The translations under genes and the position numbers were made by a program. Below are positions 1-10,371 of a stretch of 64,000 nt of DNA, piece after piece. The DNA lies in contig NC_079887.1 of the NCBI RefSeq assembly GCF_029227915.1, forward strand, positions 19,215,650 to 19,279,649. Direction: 5' to 3'. Source of the stretch: Hydractinia symbiolongicarpus. Lineage: Eukaryota; Cnidaria; Hydrozoa; Anthoathecata; Hydractiniidae. The notes under the pieces were generated by a model. It did no database searches and was not told the DNA's origin. It saw only the letters and a list, made by a program, of their open reading frames with translations. The first letter of the stretch is position 1; each line of letters starts with the position of its first letter.

Positions 1-183
1 AGACCAATATTAACCTACGCAAGCACGTGGAACTACGTGATTTACGTGTAAGGCTTTTATTAGGCATCAGAAGGCCATATTACAGCGTTTAGAGGACCGT
101 GCGCGTAGTTAACGGTGTTTTAAAGCTGTGACGCAACGGAAAACCACTTGGGAGGTCGTAGTCCATAGAGACTGGAATGATTA

Positions 184-192
184 GACCAATGG
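184..192 (+). promoter_or_regulatory. CCAAT box (NF-Y consensus), representative of many copies
   Basis: GACCAATGG at phases 2-10 fits the NF-Y consensus RRCCAATSR at every position and is present in most monomers. The 'agaccaatatt', 'agagcaatgg' and 'gaccaataata' monomer types break it. NF-Y is a histone-fold CCAAT-binding complex conserved in eukaryotes. Binding here is inference only. Confidence 0.35.
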
Positions 193-195
193 TAA

Positions 196-205
196 CCTGC
201 GCAGG
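196..205. other. 10-bp perfect palindrome CCTGCGCAGG, representative
   Basis: Phases 14-23. Perfect in monomers with 'cctgcgcagg'. The alternative 'cctgcgcaag' or 'cctacgcagg' forms break one pair. It occurs dozens of times in the array. Confidence 0.8.
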
Positions 206-332
206 CACGTGGAACCACTTGACTTACGTGAAAGGATTTTATTAGGCGTCAAAAGGCCATATTACGGCCTTTAGAAGTCTCTTAGCGTGGTTGACGGTGT
301 TATAAAGCCATGGGGCAATGGAAAGACACTTC

Positions 333-346
333 GGACGTCGTAGTCC
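333..346. other. Dyad GGAC-GTCGTA-GTCC with embedded GACGTC, representative
   Basis: Phases 151-164, one of the most constant parts of the monomer. Outer arms GGAC/GTCC pair, and GACGTC is itself a palindrome. One monomer type replaces it with 'aacgtcttaggcc'. Confidence 0.6.
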
Positions 347-569
347 ATTAAGAGTGGAAGGATTAGAGCAATGGTAACCTGCGCAGGCACATGGAGCAAC
401 GTGATTTACGTGTAAGGCCTTTGTTAGAAGGCAAAAGGCCATATTACGGTCGTTCGAGGCTAGTTAGCGTAGTTGACGGTGTTATTACGCCATGGCGCAA
501 TGGAAAACGACTTGGAACGTCTTAGGCCATTGACAACAGAAGGATTAGACCAATGGTAACCTGCGCAGT

Positions 570-594
570 CACGTGGAACCACGTGATTTACGTG
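570..594. promoter_or_regulatory. Phased triple ACGT element, representative
   Basis: CACGTGG-AA-CCACGTG is an inverted repeat with 7-bp arms, followed by ATTT and ACGTG. ACGT cores begin at 571, 581 and 590, spacings of 10 and 9 bp, so all face roughly the same side of the helix. CACGTG is the G-box or E-box bound by bHLH and bZIP families. The third site is TACGTG. Monomers with 'ccacttg', 'ctacgtg', 'gcaacgtg' or 'tcacgtc' alter the middle site only. Factor binding is inference. Confidence 0.45.
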
Positions 595-3274
595 TAAGGC
601 CTTAATTAGGCGTCAAAATACCACATTACCGTCTTTAGAGGCCCGTGCGCGTAGCTGACGGGTTTTTAAAGCCATGGCGCAACATAAAATCACTTGGGAC
701 GTCGTAGTCCATTGAGAGTGGAAGCATTAGACCAATGGTAACCTGCGCAGGCACGTGGAATCACGTCATTTACGTGCAAGGCTTTTATAAAGCATAAAAA
801 GGCCATATTACAGTAGTTAGAGGCCTGTAAACGTAGTTGACGGTGTTAAAAGGGTATGCCGCAATGGAAAGCCACTTCGGACGTCGTAGTCCATTGAGAG
901 TGGAAGGATTAGACCAATGGTAACCTACGCAAGCGCGTGGAGCCACTTGATTTACGTGTAAGGCCTTTATTAGGCATCAAAATGCCATGTTACACCGTTT
1001 AGAGGACCGTGCGCGTAGTTAACGGTGTTATAAAGCCGTGACGCAACGGAAAACCACTTGGGACGTCGTAGTCCATTGAGAGTGGAAGGATTAGACCAAT
1101 GGTAACCTGCGCAGGCACGTGGAACCAATTGATTTACGTGTAAGGCCTTTATTAGGCGTCAAAAGACCGTACTACGGCCTTTAGAGGGTTCTTAGCGTAG
1201 TTGACGGTGTTATAAAGCCATGGCGCAATGGAAAACGGCTTCGGACGTCGTAGTTCATTGGGAGTGGAAGGATTAGACCAATAATAACCTGCGCAAGCAC
1301 GTGGAACCACTTGATTTACGTGTAAGGCCTTTAAAAGGGCACCAAAATGCCATATTACAGCGTTTGGAGACCCGTGCGCGTATTTGACGGTGTCTTCAAG
1401 CTGTGACGCAACAAAAAACCACTTGGGACGTCGTAGTCCATTGAGAGTGGAAGGATTAGACCAATGGTAACCTACTCAGGCACGTGGAACCACTTGATTT
1501 ACGTGAAAGGACTTTAATAGGCGTCAAAAGGCCATATTACGGCCTTTAGAGGTATCTTAGCGTGGTTGATGGAGTTATAAATCCATGGGGCAATGGAAAA
1601 CGGCTTCGGACGTCGTAGTCCATTGAGAGTGGAAGGATTAGACCAATGGTAACCTACGCAGGCGCGTGGAGGCACTTGATTTACGTGTAAGGCCTTTATT
1701 AGGCATCATAATGCCATATTACGGTCGTTCGAGGTTTGTTAGCGTAGTTGACGGAGTTATTACGCCATGGCGCAATGGAAAACGACTTGCAACGTCTTAG
1801 GCCATTGACAACAGAAGGATTAGACCAATGGTAACCTGCGTAGGCACGTGGAACCACGTGATTTACGTGTAAGGCCTTAATTAGGCGTCAAAATGCCACA
1901 TTACCGTCTTTAGAGGCCTGTGCGCGTAGCTCACGGTGTTTTAAAGCCATGGCGCAACAGAAAATCACTTGGGACGTCGAAGTCCATGGAGAGTGGAAAG
2001 ATTAGACCAATGGTAACCTGCGCAAGCACGTGGAACCACTTGATTTACGTGTAAGGCCTTTATTAGGCATCAAAATCCATATTACAGCGTTTGGAGTCCC
2101 GTGCGCTTATTTGACGGTGTCTTCAAGCTGTGACGCAACAAAAAACCACTTGGGACGTCGTAGTCCATTGAGAGTGGAAGGATTAAACCAATGGTAACCT
2201 GCGCAGGCACGTGGAACCACTTGACTTACGTGAAAGGATTTTATTAGGCGTCAAAAGGCCATATTATGGCCTTTAGAAGTCTCTTAGCGTGGTTGACGGT
2301 GTTTTAAAGCCTTGACGCAAGGGAAAACCACTTGGGACGTCGTAGTCCATTGTAAGTGGAAGGATTAGACCAATGGTAACCAGCCCAGGCACGTGGAACC
2401 ACGTGAATTACCTGTAAGGCCTTTATTAGGCGTCAAAAGGCCACATTACACCCTTTAGAGGCCTGTTAGCGCAGTTGACGGTGTTATAAAGCCATGGCGC
2501 AATGGAAAATGACTTCGGACGTCGTAGTCCATTGAGAGTGGAAGGATGAAAGCAATGGTAATCTGCCCAGGCACGTGGAACCACGTGATTTACGTGAAAG
2601 GCCTTAATTAGGCGTCAAAATGCCACATTACCGTCTTTAGAGGCCCGTGCACGTAGTTGACAGTGTTTTCAAGCCGTGACGCAACGGAAAACCACTTGGG
2701 ACGTCGTAGTTCATTGAGAGTGGAAGCATTAGACCAATGGTAACCTGCGCAGGCACGTGGAACCACGTCATTTACGTGCAAGGCTTTTATTAAGCATCAA
2801 AAGGCCATATTACAGTAGTTAGAGGCCTGTACACGTGGTTGACGGTGTTAAAAGGGTATACAACAATGGAAAGCCACTTCGGACGTCGTAGTCCATTGAG
2901 AGTGGAAGGATTAGACCAATGGTAACCTACGCAGGCGCGTGGAGCCACTTGATTTACGTGTAAAGCCTTTATTAGGCACCAAATGCCATATTACAGCGTT
3001 TAGAAGACCTGCGCGTAGTAACGGTGTTTTAAAGCCGTGATGCAACGGAAAACCACTTGGGACGTCGTAGTCAATTGAGACTGGAAAGATTAGACCAATG
3101 GTAACCTGCGCAGGCACGTGGAACCAATTGATTTACGTGTAAGGCCTTTCATTAGGCGTCAAAAGGCCGTTTTACGGCCTTTAGAGGGTTCTTAGCGTAG
3201 TTGACGGTGTTATAAAGCCATGGCGCAATGGAAAACGGCTTCGGACGTGGTAGTCCATTGAAAGTGGAAGGATT

Positions 3275-3639
3275 AGACCAATGGTAACCTACGCAGGCAC
3301 GTGGAACCACGTCATTTACGTGCAAGGCTTTTATTAAGCATCAAAAGGCCATATTACAGTAGTTAGAGGCCTGTACACGTGGTTGACAGTGTTAAAAGGG
3401 TATACAACAATGGAAAGCCACTTCGGACGTCGTAGTCCATTGAGAGTGGAAGGATTAGACCAATGGTAAACTACGCAGGCACGTGGAACCACTTGACTTA
3501 CGTGAAAGGATTTTCATTAGGCGTCAAAAGGCCGTTTTCCGGCCTTTAGAGGGTTCTTAGCGTAGTTGACGGTGTTATAAAGCCATGGCGTAATGGAAAA
3601 CGGCTTCGGACGTGGTAGTCCATTGAAAGTGGAAGGATT
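3275..3639 (+). repeat. Two-monomer insertion present in A1 but not A2
   Basis: In A1 the monomer ending near 3274 is followed by a 'cacgtcatttacgtgcaagg...cagtagttagaggcctgtacacg' monomer and then by a '...ttttcattaggcg...ccgttttccggcc' monomer, before the 'ccttaattatgcg' monomer at 3640. In A2 the 'ccttaattatgcg' monomer follows directly at about 7099. The extra 365 bp looks like a re-duplication of the types at 2747 and ~3111. Whether this is a gain in A1 or a loss in A2 cannot be told from two copies. Confidence 0.8.
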
Positions 3640-3821
3640 AGACCAATGGTAACCTACGCAGGCACGTGGAACCACGTGATTTACGTGTAAGGCCTTAATT
3701 ATGCGTCAAAATGCCACATTACCGTCTTTAGAGGCCGGTGCGCGTAAGTAACGGTGTTTTAAAGCCATGGCGCAACAGAAAATCACTTGGGACATCGAAG
3801 TCTATTTAGAGTGGAAAGATT

Positions 3822-6800
3822 AGACCAATATTAACCTGCGCAAGCACGTGGAACTACGTGATTTACGTGTAAGGCTTTTATTAGGCATCAGAAGGCCATA
3901 TTACAGCGTTTAGAGGACCGTGCGCGTAGTTAACGGTGTTTTAAAGCTGTGACGCAACGGAAAACCACTTGGGACGTCGTAGTCCATAGAGACTGGAATG
4001 ATTAGACCAATGGTAACCTGCGCAGGCACGTGGAACCACTTGACTTACGTGAAAGGATTTTATTAGGCGTCAAAAGGCCATATTACGGCCTTTAGAAGTC
4101 TCTTAGCGTGGTTGACGGTGTTATAAAGCCATGGGGCAATGGAAAGACACTTCGGACGTCGTAGTCCATTAAGAGTGGAAGGATTAGAGCAATGGTAACC
4201 TGCGCAGGCACATGGAGCAACGTGATTTACGTGTAAGGCCTTTGTTAGAAGGCAAAAGGCCATATTACGGTCGTTCGAGGCTTGTTAGCGTAGTTGACGG
4301 TGTTATTACGCCATGGCGCAATGGAAAACGACTTGGAACGTCTTAGGCCATTGACAACAGAAGGATTAGACCAATGGTAACCTGCGCAGTCACGTGGAAC
4401 CATGTGATTTACGTGTAAGGCCTTAATTAGGCGTCAAAATACCACATTACCGTCTTTAGAGGCCCGTGCGCGTAGCTGACGGGTTTTTAAAGCCATGGCG
4501 CAACATAAAATCACTTGGGACGTCGTAGTCCATTGAGAGTGGAAGCATTAGACCAATGGTAACCTGCGCAGGCACGTGGAATCACGTCATTTACGTGCAA
4601 GGCTTTTATAAAGCATAAAAAGGCCATATTACAGTAGTTAGAGGCCTGTAAACGTAGTTGACGGTGTTAAAAGGGTATGCCGCAATGGAAAGCCACTTCG
4701 GACGTCGTAGTCCATTGAGAGTGGAAGGATTAGACCAATGGTAACCTACGCAAGCGCGTGGAGCCACTTGATTTACGTGTAAGGCCTTTATTAGGCATCA
4801 AAATGCCATATTACACCGTTTAGAGGACCGTGCGCGTAGTTAACGGTGTTATAAAGCCGTGACGCAACGGAAAACCACTTGGGACGTCGTAGTCCATTGA
4901 GAGTGGAAGGATTAGACCAATGGTAACCTGCGCAGGCACGTGGAACCAATTGATTTACGTGTAAGGCCTTTATTAGGCGTCAAAAGACCGTACTACGGCC
5001 TTTAGAGGGTTCTTAGCGTAGTTGACGGTGTTATAAAGCCATGGCGCAATGGAAAACGGCTTCGGACGTCGTAGTTCATTGGGAGTGGAAGGATTAGACC
5101 AATAATAACCTGCGCAAGCACGTGGAACCACTTGATTTACGTGTAAGGCCTTTAAAAGGGCACCAAAATGCCATATTACAGCGTTTGGAGACCCGTGCGC
5201 GTATTTGACGGTGTCTTCAAGCTGTGACGCAACGAAAAACCACTTGGGACGTCGTAGTCCATTGAGAGTGGAAGGATTAGACCAATGGTAACCTACTCAG
5301 GCACGTGGAACCACTTGATTTACGTGAAAGGACTTTAATAGGCGTCAAAAGGCCATATTACGGCCTTTAGAGGTATCTTAGCGTGGTTGATGGAGTTATA
5401 AATCCATGGGGCAATGGAAAACGGCTTCGGACGTCGTAGTCCATTGAGAGTGGAAGGATTAGACCAATGGTAACCTACGCAGGCGCGTGGAGGCACTTGA
5501 TTTACGTGTAAGGCCTTTATTAGGCATCATAATGCCATATTACGGTCGTTCGAGGTTTGTTAGCGTAGTTGACGGAGTTATTACGCCATGGCGCAATGGA
5601 AAACGACTTGCAACGTCTTAGGCCATTGACAACAGAAGGATTAGACCAATGGTAACCTGCGTAGGCACGTGGAACCACGTGATTTACGTGTAAGGCCTTA
5701 ATTAGGCGTCAAAATGCCACATTACCGTCTTTAGAGGCCTGTGCGCGTAGCTGACGGTGTTTTAAAGCCATGGCGCAACAGAAAATCACTTGGGACGTCG
5801 AAGTCCATGGAGAGTGGAAAGATTAGACCAATGGTAACCTGCGCAAGCACGTGGAACCACTTGATTTACGTGTAAGGCCTTTATTAGGCATCAAAATCCA
5901 TATTACAGCGTTTGGAGTCCCGTGCGCTTATTTGACGGTGTCTTCAAGCTGTGACGCAACAAAAAACCACTTGGGACGTCGTAGTCCATTGAGAGTGGAA
6001 GGATTAAACCAATGGTAACCTGCGCAGGCACGTGGAACCACTTGACTTACGTGAAAGGATTTTATTAGGCGTCAAAAGGCCATATTATGGCCTTTAGAAG
6101 TCTCTTAGCGTGGTTGACGGTGTTTTAAAGCCTTGACGCAATGGAAAACCACTTGGCACGTCGTAGTCCATTGTAAGTGGAAGGATTAGACCAATGGTAA
6201 CCAGCCCAGGCACGTGGAACCACGTGAATTACCTGTAAGGCCTTTATTAGGCGTCAAAAGGCCACATTACACCCTTTAGAGGCCTGTTAGCGCAGTTGAC
6301 GGTGTTATAAAGCCATGGCGCAATGGAAAATGACTTCGGACGTCGTAGTCCATTGAGAGTGGAAGGATGAAAGCAATGGTAATCTGCCCAGGCACGTGGA
6401 ACCACGTGATTTACGTGAAAGGCCTTAATTAGGCGTCAAAATGCCACATTACCGTCTTTAGAGGCCCGTGCACGTAGTTGACAGTGTTTTCAAGCCGTGA
6501 CGCAACGGAAAACCACTTGGGACGTCGTAGTTCATTGAGAGTGGAAGCATTAGACCAATGGTAACCTGCGCAGGCACGTGGAACCACGTCATTTACGTGC
6601 AAGGCTTTTATTAAGCATCAAAAGGCCATATTACAGTAGTTACAGGCCTGTACACGTGGTTGACGGTGTTAAAAGGGTATACAACAATGGAAAGCCACTT
6701 CGGACGTCGTAGTCCATTGAGAGTGGAAGGATTAGACCAATGGTAACCTACGCAGGCGCGTGGAGCCGCTTGATTTACGTGTAAAGCCTTTATTAGGCAC

Positions 6801-7277
6801 CAAATGCCATATTACAGCGTTTAGAAGACCTGCGCGTAGTAACGGTGTTTTAAAGCCGTGATGCAACGGAAAACCACTTGGGACGTCGTAGTCAATTAAG
6901 ACTGGAAAGATTAGACCAATGGTAACCTGCGCAGGCACGTGGAACCACTTGATTTACGTGTAAGGCCTTTCATTAGGCGTCAAAAGGCCGTTTTACGGCC
7001 TTTAGAGGGTTCTTAGCGTAGTTGACGGTGTTATAAAGCCATGGCGCAATGGAAAACGGCTTCGGACGTGGTAGTCCATTGAAAGTGGAAGGATTAGACC
7101 AATGGTAACCTACGCAGGCACGTGGAACCACGTGATTTACGTGTAAGGCCTTAATTATGCGTCAAAATGCCACATTACCGTCTTTAGAGGCCGGTGCGCG
7201 TAGGTAACGGTGTTTTAAAGCCATGGCGCAACAGAAAATCACTTGGGACATCGAAGTCTATTTAGAGTGGAAAGATT
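3822..7277 (+). repeat. HOR copy A2, 19 monomers
   Basis: This copy starts with the same 'agaccaatattaacctgcgc' monomer as A1 and follows the same monomer order, but lacks the two-monomer insert, giving 3456 bp. Differences from A1 are scattered single bases, for example 'aaatgccatatt' instead of 'aaatgccatgtt' in the sixth monomer, and 'taggtaacgg' instead of 'taagtaacgg' near the end. Such near-identity over more than 3 kb indicates recent unequal exchange. Confidence 0.9.
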
Positions 7278-8915
7278 AGACCAATATTAACCTGCGCAAG
7301 CACGTGGAACTACGTGATTTACGTGTAAGGCTTTTATTAGGCATCAGTAGGCCATATTACAGCGTTTAGAGGACCGTGCGCGTAGTTAACGGTGTTTTAA
7401 AGCTGTGACGCAACGGAAAACCACTTGGGACGTCGTAGTCCATAGAGACTGGAATGATTAGACCAATGGTAACCTGCGCAGGCACGTGGAACCACTTGAC
7501 TTACGTGAAAGGATTTTATTAGGCGTCAAAAGGCCATATTACGGCCTTTAGAAGTCTCTTAGCGTGGTTGACGGTGTTATAAAGCCATGGGGCAATGGAA
7601 AGACACTTCGGACGTCGTAGTCCATTAAGAGTGGAAGGATTAGAGCAATGGTAACCTGCGCAGGCACATGGAGCAACGTGATTTACGTGTAAGGCCTTTG
7701 TTAGAAGGCAAAAGGCCATATTACGGTCGTTCGAGGCTTGTTAGCGTAGTTGACGGTGTTATTACGCCATGGCGCAATGGAAAACGACTTGGAACGTCTT
7801 AGGCCATTGACAACAGAAGGATTAGACCAATGGTAACCTGCGCAGTCACATGAAACCACGTGATTTACGTGTAAGGCCTTAATTAGGCGTCAAAATACCA
7901 CATTACCGTCTTTAGAGGCCCGTGCGCGTAGCTGACGGGTTTTTAAAGCCATGGCGCAACAAAAAATCACTTGGGACGTCGAAGTTCATTGAGAGAGGAA
8001 GGATTAGACCAATATTAACCTGCGCAAGCACGTGGAACTACGTGATTTACGTGTAAGGTTTTTATTAGGCATCAGAAGGCCATATTACACCGTTTAGAGG
8101 ACCGTGCGCGTACTTAACGGTGTTTTAAAGCCGTGACGCAACGGAAAACCACTTGGGACGTCGTAGTCCATTGAGAGTGGAAGCATTAGACCAATGGTAA
8201 CCTGCGCAGGCACGTGGAATCACGTCATTTACGTGCAAGGCTTTTATAAAGCATAAAAAGGCCATATTACAGTAGTTAGAGGCCTGTAAACGTAGTTGAC
8301 GGTGTTAAAAGGGTATGCCGCAATGGAAAGCCACTTCGGACGTCGTAGTCCATTGCGAGTGGAAGGATTAGACCAATGGTAACCTACGCAGGCGCGTGGA
8401 GCCACTTGATTTACGTGTAAGGCCTTTATTAGGCATAAAAATGCCATATTACACCGTTTAGAGGACCGTGCGCGTAGTTAACGGTGTTATAAAGCCGTGA
8501 CGCAACGGAAAACCACTTGGGACGTCGTAGTCTATTGAGAGTGGAAGGATTAGACCAATGGTAACCTGCGCAGGCAGGTGGAACCACTTGATTTACGCGT
8601 AAGGCCTTTATTAGGCGTCAAAAGGCCGTACTACGGCCTTTAGAGGGTTCTTAGCGTAGTTGACGGTGTTATAAAGCCATGGCGCAATGGAAAACGGCTT
8701 CGGACGTGGTAGTCCATTGAAAGTGGAAGGATTAGACCAATGGTAACCTACGCAGGCACGTGGAACCACGTGATTTACGTGTAAGGCCTTAATTATGCGT
8801 CAAAATGCCACATTACCGTCTTTAGAGGCCGGTGCGCGTAGGTAACGGTGTTTTAAAGCCATGGCGCAACAGAAAATCACTTGGGACATCGAAGTCTATT
8901 TAGAGTGGAAAGATT
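7278..8915 (+). repeat. HOR copy A3, 9 monomers (1638 bp)
   Basis: The first four monomers (7278-8005) match the start of A1 and A2. At 8006 the order jumps to an 'agaccaatattaacc...aaggtttttattaggcatc' monomer, then to the 'cacgtcatttacgtgcaagg' and 'gcgcgtggagcc' types, and ends with the 'ccttaattatgcg' monomer that also closes A1 and A2. A3 therefore reads as a shortened A unit with an internal segment removed. It repeats as A4 after exactly 1638 bp. Confidence 0.88.
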
Positions 8916-10371
8916 AGACCAATATTAACCTGCGCAAGCACGTGGAACTACGTGATTTACGTGTAAGGCTTTTATTAGGCATCAGTAGGCCATATTACAG
9001 CGTTTAGAGGACCGTGCGCGTAGTTAACGGTGTTTTAAAGCTGTGACGCAACGGAAAACCACTTGGGACGTCGTAGTCCATAGAGACTGGAATGATTAGA
9101 CCAATGGTAACCTGCGAAGGCACGTGGAACCACTTGACTTACGTGAAAGGATTTTATTAGGCGTCAAAAGGCCATATTACGGCCTTTAGAAGTCTCTTAG
9201 CGTGGTTGACGGTGTTATAAAGCCATGGGGCAATGGAAAGACACTTCGGACGTCGTAGTCCATTAAGAGTGGAAGGATTAGAGCAATGGTAACCTGCGCA
9301 GGCACATGGAGCAACGTGATTTACGTGTAAGGCCTTTGTTAGAAGGCAAAAGGCCATATTACGGTCGTTCGAGGCTTGTTAGCGTAGTTGACGGTGTTAT
9401 TACGCCATGGCGCAATGGAAAACGACTTGGAACGTCTTAGGCCATTGACAACAGAAGGATTAGACCAATGGTAACCTGCGCAGTCACATGAAACCACGTG
9501 ATTTACGTGTAAGGCCTTAATTAGGCGTCAAAATACCACATTACCGTCTTTAGAGGCCCGTGCGCGTAGCTGACGGGTTTTTAAAGCCATGGCGCAACAA
9601 AAAATCACTTGGGACGTCGAAGTTCATTGAGAGAGGAAGGATTAGACCAATATTAACCTGCGCAAGCACGTGGAACTACGTGATTTACGTGTAAGGTTTT
9701 TATTAGGCATCAGAAGGCCATATTACACCGTTTAGAGGACCGTGCGCGTACTTAACGGTGTTTTAAAGCCGTGACGCAACGGAAAACCACTTGGGACGTC
9801 GTAGTCCATTGAGAGTGGAAGCATTAGACCAATGGTAACCTGCGCAGGCACGTGGAATCACGTCATTTACGTGCAAGGCTTTTATAAAGCATAAAAAGGC
9901 CATATTACAGTAGTTAGAGGCCTGTAAACGTAGTTGACGGTGTTAAAAGGGTATGCCGCAATGGAAAGCCACTTCGGACGTCGTAGTCCATTGCGAGTGG
10001 AAGGATTAGACCAATGGTAACCTACGCAGGCGCGTGGAGCCACTTGATTTACGTGTAAGGCCTTTATTAGGCATCAAAATGCCATATTACACCGTTTAGA
10101 GGACCGTGCGCGTAGTTAACGGTGTTATAAAGCCGTGACGCAACGGAAAACCACTTGGGACGTCGTAGTCTATTGAGAGTGGAAGGATTAGACCAATGGT
10201 AACCTGCGCAGGCAGGTGGAACCACTTGATTTACGCGTAAGGCCTTTATTAGGCGTCAAAAGGCCGTACTACGGCCTTTAGAGGGTTCTTAGCGTAGTTG
10301 ACGGTGTTATAAAGCCATGGCGCAATGGAAAACGGCTTCGGACGTCGTAGTCCATTGAGAGTGGAAGGATT
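8916..10371 (+). repeat. HOR copy A4, 8 monomers (partial copy of A3)
   Basis: Identical by eye to A3 at an offset of 1638 bp apart from a few bases (for example 'gcgaaggcac' near 9115). Identity stops around 10344, where 'ggacgtggtag' of A3 is 'ggacgtcgtag' here, and the next monomer is of the 'agactaataataacc...ggcaccaaaatgcc' type. The A family ends at this point and returns after 52413. Confidence 0.87.

Larger units (their letters stand above)
1..3821 (+). repeat. HOR copy A1, 21 monomers
   Basis: Positions 1-3274 are repeated almost base for base from 3822, an offset of 3821 bp (21 monomers minus one base). The order begins with an 'atattaacc...ggcatcagaaggcc' monomer, then a 'gacttacgtgaaaggatttt' monomer, then an 'agagcaatgg...ggtcgttcgagg' monomer, then a 'ccttaattaggcg...cattaccgtc' monomer. 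A1 differs from A2 by single-base changes and by two additional monomers near its right end (3275-3639). The window begins exactly on this unit, so the family probably continues to the left of the window. Confidence 0.9.

Noticed and set aside
1-182. Possible half-length (~91 bp) internal duplication of the monomer.
   Set aside because: Only short, scattered similarities (accaatgg versus gcaatgg) were found between halves. No convincing alignment.
452-485. 'ggtcgttcgaggcttgttagcgtagttgacgg' (shown in pieces: CGTTCGAGGCT and TAGCGTAGTTG) resembles pol III B-box and A-box words.
   Set aside because: The order is B then A, the spacing is wrong and no cloverleaf can be drawn, so it is not a tRNA gene or an intact SINE promoter.
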